Below are positions 1-5,775 of a stretch of 27,505 nt of DNA, piece by piece. The DNA is from JBCBSS01 sp039819065 (lineage in GTDB: Bacteria; Bacteroidota; Bacteroidia; Cytophagales; Cyclobacteriaceae): positions 1 through 27,505 of the forward strand of contig JBCBSS010000107.1 in assembly GCA_039819065.1 (NCBI GenBank). Direction: 5' to 3'. Under the pieces are notes generated by a model. The model had not been told where the DNA came from and made no database searches. It worked only from the letters and a program-made list of their open reading frames with translations. Made by a program: the position numbers and the translations under genes. How positions within the stretch are numbered: position 1 is the stretch's first letter; each line of letters begins with the position of its first letter.

Positions 1-198
1 TTACCAGAACATCATTTTGCCAATGACAAAGAGTCTGGGTACTTAAATGATGGGCGAACATTATTTCATAAAGATGGATTAAAATGGGGGCAAAAGTTTA
101 GTTGGTACAAGGTACTTTGGGGGCATATTTTGATTATTCTAGGGGCCTGGATTTTGACAATCACAGCGCTTTTTTTGGATGACTGGCTATTGAAATAA
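1..198 (+). CDS. C-terminal fragment of a membrane protein of unknown function
   Basis: An open frame runs from base 1 to a TAA at 196-198, giving about 65 residues with no start inside the window. The last part is hydrophobic (roughly residues 40-60, around VLWGHILIILGAWILTITAL) and reads as a single C-terminal transmembrane helix with a short DDWLLK tail. The preceding part is polar, with several aromatic residues. I do not recognise the family. It converges on the minus-strand operon that ends at 312, and an imperfect inverted repeat lies between them. Without the 5' part the function cannot be assigned. Confidence 0.6.
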   Translation, partial: LPEHHFANDKESGYLNDGRTLFHKDGLKWGQKFSWYKVLWGHILIILGAWILTITALFLDDWLLK

Positions 199-254
199 GA
201 ACTTGGCACATTTTTAAAAAACAGATTAACATTTTAGCCACATAGGAGGGAAGG

Positions 255-304
255 CAATGGCACACTTATGTGACACGCTTTGCTGGCGCATGTGTGTGGC
301 ATTG
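255..304. terminator. Imperfect inverted repeat between convergent genes (possible bidirectional terminator)
   Basis: The arms 255-270 and 289-304 are complementary at about 13 of 16 positions and enclose an 18-base loop. They sit in the 113-bp gap between two converging reading frames, where a shared terminator would be expected. There is no long T-run on either side, so it may be only a REP-like hairpin. Confidence 0.35.
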
Positions 305-311
305 TGAGATG

Positions 312-974
312 TTACCGAAGCTGTGTTATACCATGTTTTGTAACATCGACTGACTTGTGAGAATTTAAGAGTGACAAGAACTCTCTTATTTTATCCCTGA
401 ATGGATGACTAACCCAATTCCATTTATCACCCAAACCTGACATATTAGCGATTAATCGTCTTAGGTATTGACTTGACACTTTATTATCAGCATCAAAAAC
501 CCAGTGATCCTCATTATGACGGACGTACAGATAGTTACCAAATTGTGTTTTTGTCAATTCATTAAATTCTTCTAACTCCTGATAAACAAAGTTATTTTTC
601 AGTAATGGCACAACATCAAAATTACCAGGGATCATGTGGAGATGTGCATGATCTAGACACTTACCTGGACAATTGTTTCGCACATTACAGAGTTTTGATA
701 ATTCACCATGTTCAAAGATCAGGACATCTTTTTTATATAGGTTCTTCAACAATCCTGAAACTTCACGAATGAACCATTCTAATTCATTAAACTCATGCAA
801 ATTCAGTTTTGAAAATGAAGAAATATGTTCTTTCGTATTAATCAAAACATACCCATCGATGAACGCCCCAAGGGCAGGCTTCGCATAAAAACTGTCGCAT
901 TCTAGAAAGATGTAATTCTCGGGGTAGGATGAGTCGTAAGTATTATTGTTTTGTATCTCGCAGAATAAGCACAT
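312..974 (-). CDS. HIT-family protein (nucleotide hydrolase/transferase)
   Basis: This 220-residue protein carries the HIT signature HAHLHMIP at residues 109-116, matching the H-x-H-x-H-x-x active-site motif of the histidine-triad superfamily. Upstream are typical HIT elements: an N-terminal CLFC (possible metal site), GYVLINTKEHI at about 41-51 and FEHGE at about 87-91. HIT proteins hydrolyse or transfer nucleoside monophosphates from phosphoramidates, dinucleoside polyphosphates and similar compounds; the substrate here is unknown. It is longer than the usual 110-150 residues because of a C-terminal extension of about 100 residues that I do not recognise. Its ATG overlaps the stop of the upstream ThiL-like gene by one base (TAATG), so the two are probably translationally coupled. 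It is the last gene of a three-gene operon. Confidence 0.85.
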   Translation of the reverse strand: MCLFCEIQNNNTYDSSYPENYIFLECDSFYAKPALGAFIDGYVLINTKEHISSFSKLNLHEFNELEWFIREVSGLLKNLYKKDVLIFEHGELSKLCNVRNNCPGKCLDHAHLHMIPGNFDVVPLLKNNFVYQELEEFNELTKTQFGNYLYVRHNEDHWVFDADNKVSSQYLRRLIANMSGLGDKWNWVSHPFRDKIREFLSLLNSHKSVDVTKHGITQLR

Positions 975-2023
975 TAATTTGCTATTAAATCTTTGATAAA
1001 ATCATTCATTTGATGTTTCCATGCAATACCAGGCAATTCAGTCTTTTCGTTGTTTTTAATCAGCCAATTTTGACTATCTCCATTGGCTCTACCTATTACA
1101 TGAAAACTAAGTTCCTTTTCGCTGAATTCTGTATTCAATTTGCTAAGGTTGTCTTTAGAAACAGTAAACATCAATTCGAAATCAACACTTGCACTGACTG
1201 CAATGTGAACTGGGTCTAAACCTAGAAATTCAGCAATTTTTTTCGTGACGGGGTGAATTGGTATACTGGATTCATCAAGGTCAAAATACTTATCACTAAT
1301 CTCTGACATTTGTTCTATTGTAGCTTTTAGCCCATCAGATATATCTTGACATGCATTAGCTAGAGATTTCTCAGCAATAAGTACTCCTTCTTCAATTCTT
1401 ACATTTGGTTCTTTCCAAGATTGAAGTAAAATTTTCTCTTCCTCTTCACTAAGTATAAACTTACCAAGTGGTTTGAGCTCCTTAAAATAGATAATTGCAG
1501 AGATTGGAAGACCTAAATAACCACCCGTAACACATAGGGAGTCTCCTTCTTTGACATTCTTTCGTAATAGAGCATTTTTAGACTTCATTATTCCAAAGGC
1601 AGTTGCACAAAATACATCTTCAGCATAACCACCGGTATCACCTCCAACAATGCTAACACAATACCTTGTACAGGCTTCCTGCATTCCTTTGAAAATTTCT
1701 AAATATTGATCATCCGACATACTCTTTGTATACCTAATAACTGTGGTTAACCCCGTGGGGCGGGCACCCATAGCAGCTATATCACTGAGATTTGCAGAAA
1801 CTAAATAGTAGCCAACATCATAGTAACTTAAGTAGCCTAAGGTGAATAGATAAAATCCAGAACCACGTATAAAATCACTAGCTATTACAAGGGACTCCTC
1901 ATCTGATATCCTTACTAGTGCGGCATCATCCATGCTTTCAACCCCGAGTATACTCTCCGAAATACTCGGTTTTAATATCTCTTTTAAAAGCCTTAATCTT
2001 ATATCTTCACTTGATTTGCTCAT
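974..2023 (-). CDS. ThiL-like / AIR-synthase-superfamily ATP-binding protein
   Basis: The 349 residues align by motif with thiamine-monophosphate kinase (ThiL) and its PurM/HypE/SelD relatives: DDAALV at 32-37, the ASD around residue 50, NLSDIAAMGA at 78-87, VGGDT at 126-130 and QDISDGL at 226-232. Family members bind ATP through the Asp residues and Mg2+; ThiL phosphorylates thiamine monophosphate to the diphosphate. The protein is divergent. The usual Gly-rich GIGDDAA is SMDDAA here, and the VGGDT stretch continues GGYAED where ThiL usually has Thr/Ser. It lies between a QW-motif membrane protein (2-base gap upstream) and a HIT protein (1-base overlap downstream), with no other thiamine gene nearby. 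I infer a specialised paralogue rather than the housekeeping enzyme, so I do not assign thiL. Confidence 0.8.
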   Translation of the reverse strand: MSKSSEDIRLRLLKEILKPSISESILGVESMDDAALVRISDEESLVIASDFIRGSGFYLFTLGYLSYYDVGYYLVSANLSDIAAMGARPTGLTTVIRYTKSMSDDQYLEIFKGMQEACTRYCVSIVGGDTGGYAEDVFCATAFGIMKSKNALLRKNVKEGDSLCVTGGYLGLPISAIIYFKELKPLGKFILSEEEEKILLQSWKEPNVRIEEGVLIAEKSLANACQDISDGLKATIEQMSEISDKYFDLDESSIPIHPVTKKIAEFLGLDPVHIAVSASVDFELMFTVSKDNLSKLNTEFSEKELSFHVIGRANGDSQNWLIKNNEKTELPGIAWKHQMNDFIKDLIAN

Positions 2024-2025
2024 AT

Positions 2026-3243
2026 CTAATTTAGTTTTGATAGCGATTTTACTATATCTAGGAATGATTTAATTGAAATTCCTATGAACAAGTTTCTTAG
2101 AAAGTACAGGTCATAGTTATATGCACTACTATAATAATCCAGCCCAATAGCTAAAACAGAAGTCAATGTCAGGATGCCAAAATTCCATGAGATATTATAT
2201 CCAAATGATATTGATACTTTGAACCAGCCTTTGAAATTCTTCCACCAATTAGGTTTATTGGATGCCTCACGACTGTGTATAATAAGGTCCAAAACTCTTT
2301 GAGTAAAAAGATAAGTCCCAGTTGATGCTCTCAGGCCTGTTATTTCTGTCTTAAATTGATGCATATCTTCAAGGTTTTCCGCGACTTCATTAAATACCTT
2401 TCTACCAGAATAGGCTCTTAAATATGTTAAGTCTTTTGATGAGATAAGGACCATTGATTCCAATAAAACCACACTGTTAGGAGATAGACGAAAATACCTT
2501 GTACGTGCCTCTTTATCATTGTAATCAACGATAAGGGGGTTTGCGAATTGAGCAGGGTTTAAGCCAACTGATTTAATAAGGGCTTTGATTGTCCTCTTTA
2601 TTAGTTTTGGTACATCTATGTTCAATTCTTTTTTTAGCTTGTTATTGGACTCTATTGCTATTTGCATAGAGTTTAGGATAAAAAGTTTTTCATAATAATT
2701 CTCTATACTCGACACCTTCTCCTTGAGGTATTTGATTCCACCTATTAACCTCTTAGCCAGGTTCATTTGATTTCTAAGTCCCCTGATCGCCATTGCAGTT
2801 GGAATATGATGACCTTCGGTAGAATCAATGAAGAACCCCCAACCTCCATCTGGCCGTTGAGCTTTTTCTAATCGATCTCTTAACTCTGAGAATTCTTGCG
2901 TGGCATCGACATGCTGTCCTAATGCTTCTAATCCATAAGTTATCTTGAGAGTTACCCGTTTTAATTCAATAGCATTTCTGTCACCTTGTTCATCAAATAC
3001 AATTTCCTTGAGGTAGCTTTTACAATTATTGCTTAGTGAACTGATAGGTGTAATTTCTGAATCATGTGTCAACATCATCCAGATACAGATTCCAAAAATT
3101 CCATATTGAGGACTATCCTGCCCCTCTTGATCTAAGAACTGTCCTACAAGTTGATTCGGATCTCTATTTGTCGCATAGTTTTGTAGGCATGAGTCTAAAC
3201 TATTTTTACAAAGCTGAGCTCTGCTTTGAAGTATATCATTCAT
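2026..3243 (-). CDS. QW-motif (terpene-cyclase/prenyltransferase-like) protein with C-terminal membrane anchor, function unknown
   Basis: The 405-residue protein has one clear QW-type motif, QRPDGGWGF at residues 129-137, followed by a helix containing PTAMAIRGL (148-156). This is the pattern of the alpha/alpha-toroid repeats of squalene-hopene cyclases and protein prenyltransferases. I see no DxDD or other catalytic signature of a cyclase. The C-terminal 60 residues contain two hydrophobic stretches (about 345-372 and 378-397), suggesting membrane anchoring with the toroid-like domain in the cytoplasm; no signal peptide is visible. It is the first gene of the operon, and its TAG stop is 2 bases before the ThiL-like ATG. 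A hand count of 2161-2220 gives 18/60 GC against 25/60 at 6001-6060, so the coding region is AT-rich relative to the permease region. The enzymatic role is unknown. Confidence 0.7.
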   Translation of the reverse strand: MNDILQSRAQLCKNSLDSCLQNYATNRDPNQLVGQFLDQEGQDSPQYGIFGICIWMMLTHDSEITPISSLSNNCKSYLKEIVFDEQGDRNAIELKRVTLKITYGLEALGQHVDATQEFSELRDRLEKAQRPDGGWGFFIDSTEGHHIPTAMAIRGLRNQMNLAKRLIGGIKYLKEKVSSIENYYEKLFILNSMQIAIESNNKLKKELNIDVPKLIKRTIKALIKSVGLNPAQFANPLIVDYNDKEARTRYFRLSPNSVVLLESMVLISSKDLTYLRAYSGRKVFNEVAENLEDMHQFKTEITGLRASTGTYLFTQRVLDLIIHSREASNKPNWWKNFKGWFKVSISFGYNISWNFGILTLTSVLAIGLDYYSSAYNYDLYFLRNLFIGISIKSFLDIVKSLSKLN

Positions 3244-3328
3244 TCTGATTTAATGAATTATTATCCAATTATATCAACCTAATATTTTTAATTTACTAAT
3301 ACAATTTATGGTGTATTAAAGTTGTTGA

Positions 3329-3357
3329 TGCAGCACTATTTTAAATTTAGTGCTGCA
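3329..3357. promoter_or_regulatory. Perfect 10-bp inverted repeat upstream of the QW/ThiL/HIT operon
   Basis: TGCAGCACTA (3329-3338) and TAGTGCTGCA (3348-3357) are perfect reverse complements separated by 9 AT-only bases. The centre lies about 100 bases upstream of the first start codon of the operon (3243). There is no flanking T-run, so an operator for a dimeric regulator is more plausible than a terminator. That role is inferred from position and symmetry only. Confidence 0.4.
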
Positions 3358-3400
3358 CCTTAATTTGGAATTGAATAAACAAGCCCTGAATGAGGCTTTC

Positions 3401-3631
3401 TTATCTCTTTTCCTTAATCTTCTTCAAGCCCTTAGACAAAGAAATCACATCATAAAGAGAATTCTTTTCAATGTCATCAATCGGAAAATCCGAATGATAC
3501 GCGGCTTGAACGTTAACAGAAGCTACTGGACAGCAACAGACAGACCCACAGGCCACCAAAGGCAAATACACGAGCCACACCAAAAAGAAAAGCTTCAGGC
3601 TAGCATGCAACCCAATTAAGCGGTCAACCAT
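3401..3631 (-). CDS. Doubtful small lipoprotein-like reading frame (about 76 aa)
   Basis: An ATG at 3631 opens a frame of about 76 residues with a hydrophobic N-terminal stretch (LKLFFLVWLVYLPLVAC). It ends in a lipobox-like LVAC followed by a cysteine-rich segment and a basic C-terminus (SKGLKKIKEKR). A short AAGCC/GGCTT hairpin lies just after the stop. No ribosome-binding site is visible, and another open frame overlaps on the opposite strand. I do not recognise the protein. It may be a real small lipoprotein, a gene remnant or chance. Confidence 0.2.
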   Translation of the reverse strand: MVDRLIGLHASLKLFFLVWLVYLPLVACGSVCCCPVASVNVQAAYHSDFPIDDIEKNSLYDVISLSKGLKKIKEKR

Positions 3632-3950
3632 CAAGGACAGCGCAACAAAGCGTGGGCAAGCATATGTTTTAAAGGCTGCAAATCCTAACGCCTGAGAATC
3701 ACATATTCAGATGCTTTCCGCACCATAGGACAGTACACACGAAAATAGAGAGCGTTCGGTCCAGCTCTGCTGGTTAATATAATATCATTATATAACAGCG
3801 CTGCTGTCAAAATACAGCCCAAACGTAACTAGGCCTGAGATGGCCACAATGCCATAAACGGCAATGTTTGTTACATAATTTATATTATGTTAAATAAATA
3901 ATTTCAACACATACTCTTTACAGCTCATCACTTCCCGACGAAACTTTCTG

Positions 3951-4832
3951 CTATTCAAACAACCCCGTACTCAAATACCTATCCCCTCTATCGCAGACGA
4001 TGAAGACGATAATGCCTGAGTCGAGTTCTGATGCGACTTGTAGCGCTGCGGTTAATGCTCCGCCGCTGCTCATGCCGCTCATGATGGCTTCTTCCTTTGA
4101 TAAGCGTCTGGCCATGTCCTTGGCTTGATCTTCGCTCACGTCGATGGTACGGTCTACGCGTTCTTTCTCAAAGATCTTAGGTAAGAACTCTGGTGACCAG
4201 CGTCTGATACCTGGAATGCTGGAGCCTTCCGTAGGTTGTGTACCTACAATCTGCACCTCTGGGTTTTGCTCTTTCAAATATCTCGATACCCCCATGATGG
4301 TGCCTGTGGTGCCCATGGCAGATACGAAATGAGTTACCTGCCCCTTGGTGTCTCGCCAGATTTCCGGGCCGGTGGTTTTATAATGCATGCCGTAATTGTC
4401 GGCATTGGCAAATTGATTTAAGATGAAATAACCTTCTTCCGCGGCTTTCTTTTCTGCGAGCTCACGAGAGTACTCTATGGTGCCCTTAGCTGGTGTTAAA
4501 ATCACTTCTGCCCCGTAAGCCTTCATCGCTTGTACCCTTTCTATACTGCTATTGTCGGGCATGACCAAGGTCATGTGTACACCCATGGATTGCGCAATCA
4601 TAGCTAAGGCAATGCCTGTATTACCACTGGTAGCTTCGATGAGTCGATCCCCTTCTTTGATATCTCCTCGCTTCAAAGCCTCGCTGATCATGCCATAGGC
4701 TGCCCTGTCTTTTACACTCCCTCCTGGGTTTTGTCCTTCCAACTTCCCGTAAATGGTGACATTCTTGTAAGGGTTTAATCGTTCTATTTTGACTAATGGT
4801 GTGTTTCCTATGATATCAAATAGGCTATTCAT
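3951..4832 (-). CDS. cysM: Cysteine synthase B-type (O-acetylserine sulfhydrylase)
   Basis: This is a fold-type II PLP enzyme of 293 residues, the normal length for CysM. It joins sulfide (or thiosulfate in CysM types) with O-acetylserine to make cysteine in the cytoplasm. The PLP lysine is K41 within GSVKDR. The substrate-binding loop TSGNTG is at 68-73, a Gly-rich phosphate loop GTTGTIMG lies mid-protein, and MSGMSSGGAL and the family-typical CDRGDRYLSTGLFE form the C-terminus. It follows cysE on the same strand with a 17-base gap, so the two steps from serine to cysteine are encoded as one unit. The short length and the C-terminal motif favour CysM over CysK. Confidence 0.93.
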   Translation of the reverse strand: MNSLFDIIGNTPLVKIERLNPYKNVTIYGKLEGQNPGGSVKDRAAYGMISEALKRGDIKEGDRLIEATSGNTGIALAMIAQSMGVHMTLVMPDNSSIERVQAMKAYGAEVILTPAKGTIEYSRELAEKKAAEEGYFILNQFANADNYGMHYKTTGPEIWRDTKGQVTHFVSAMGTTGTIMGVSRYLKEQNPEVQIVGTQPTEGSSIPGIRRWSPEFLPKIFEKERVDRTIDVSEDQAKDMARRLSKEEAIMSGMSSGGALTAALQVASELDSGIIVFIVCDRGDRYLSTGLFE

Positions 4833-4849
4833 AAAATATTGATTTGCAA

Positions 4850-5656
4850 TTAGTTATTATTTCTCACTTCATGCTCTACCACAGCTTTGTAGTAAACGCG
4901 TGAATTGGCTGGGACACTTTTAGTAAGCCATGTATTACCTCCAATGATACAGTCATCACCGATGTGGGTCTTGCCACCTAGTACGGTGGCTCCGGCGTAT
5001 ATCACCACGCGATTGCCTATGGTTGGATGCCGCTTGGTATTGGCTTGTTCTTTGTCTACGCTCAACGCACCTAATGTTACGCCTTGGTACAGCTTAACAT
5101 CATCTCCAATGATGGTGGTTTCTCCTATTACCACTCCAGTGCCATGATCGATGCAAAAACGCTCTCCAATGGTCGCTCTGGGATGTATATCAATACCGGT
5201 ATGGCTATGCGCGTGTTCTGTAATAGAACGTGGAATCTTAGATACCCCCAAGATCAGAAGTTCATGTGCAATTCTATAAGCGGCAATAGCGTAAAACCCC
5301 GGATAAGCACGAATGACCTCTTCTCTATCAACAGCCGCAGGATCACCTTGGTAAATGGCATCTACGTCTTTGCTCAATTGTGCATATAGTTTAGGCAGCC
5401 TTGAGAAGAATGTCTCTACCAGCGTCCTTCCATTTTGTGGTGGTGCTCCTCCAATCAAGTTTTCCAGCTCAGTAGCCAACTTGGCAAAACTGGCTGCCAG
5501 TTCTTCTTGAGAGCCCACAGGTTGGCTTGAAAAGTTGGGAAACATAAGGCTTATCAGACCATCGAAAAAGCCAGCCACCAGCTCAGGTGTCGGGCAATTT
5601 CTACACGCTGAGTGCGCCTGGTAGATAGTAGCTAAGAAATTAGAATCCATACACAA
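4850..5656 (-). CDS. cysE: Serine O-acetyltransferase
   Basis: The 268-residue protein acetylates serine with acetyl-CoA to give O-acetylserine, the substrate of the adjacent CysM. The N-terminal half is helical; the C-terminal half (from about residue 155) is a left-handed beta-helix of hexapeptide repeats, with the catalytic-type HSHTGIDIHPRATIG and DHGTGVVIGET stretches. The start at 5656 gives MCMDS; an in-frame ATG at 5650 is equally possible. The chain ends in EHEVRNNN. It lacks the C-terminal Ile that classical SATs insert into the cysteine-synthase active site, so a canonical cysteine synthase complex with CysM is not expected (inference). Confidence 0.93.
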   Translation of the reverse strand: MCMDSNFLATIYQAHSACRNCPTPELVAGFFDGLISLMFPNFSSQPVGSQEELAASFAKLATELENLIGGAPPQNGRTLVETFFSRLPKLYAQLSKDVDAIYQGDPAAVDREEVIRAYPGFYAIAAYRIAHELLILGVSKIPRSITEHAHSHTGIDIHPRATIGERFCIDHGTGVVIGETTIIGDDVKLYQGVTLGALSVDKEQANTKRHPTIGNRVVIYAGATVLGGKTHIGDDCIIGGNTWLTKSVPANSRVYYKAVVEHEVRNNN

Positions 5657-5775
5657 TCATTACAGCTAGGAACAGAAACGGATGTAGCTAAGTTCGTTCG
5701 TTCTCGTCCGTAATATTATGAATTATTATCCGGATATAATGCTGTTGCTAGCCCTATGTATCCGATTCATCAGGA

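Larger units (their letters stand above)
3244..3950. other. AT-rich 707-bp spacer with several palindromes, upstream of the three-gene operon
   Basis: This spacer contains the promoter side of the QW/ThiL/HIT operon and the downstream side of cysM. Short inverted repeats visible by eye are 3329-3357 (listed separately), ACAATGCC/GGCAATGT around 3846-3867, and the perfect 7-bp ACATAAT/ATTATGT pair at 3873-3890 with a 4-base loop. Apart from one doubtful small reading frame (3401-3631, minus) I see no convincing gene. The numerous small palindromes and lack of coding sense suggest regulatory DNA or decayed mobile DNA; which one cannot be decided from the sequence alone. Confidence 0.5.

Noticed and set aside
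3350..3619. 89-residue plus-strand open frame beginning at a GTG in the spacer upstream of the three-gene operon
   Set aside because: It has no ribosome-binding site, starts inside the 3329-3357 palindrome, has no recognisable protein character and overlaps another doubtful frame on the other strand.
3620..3880. Possible integron attC sites, suggested by small palindromes and a CCTAACGCC stretch
   Set aside because: No matching GTTRRRY/RYYYAAC core pair with attC-like spacing was found, and there is no integrase gene in the window.
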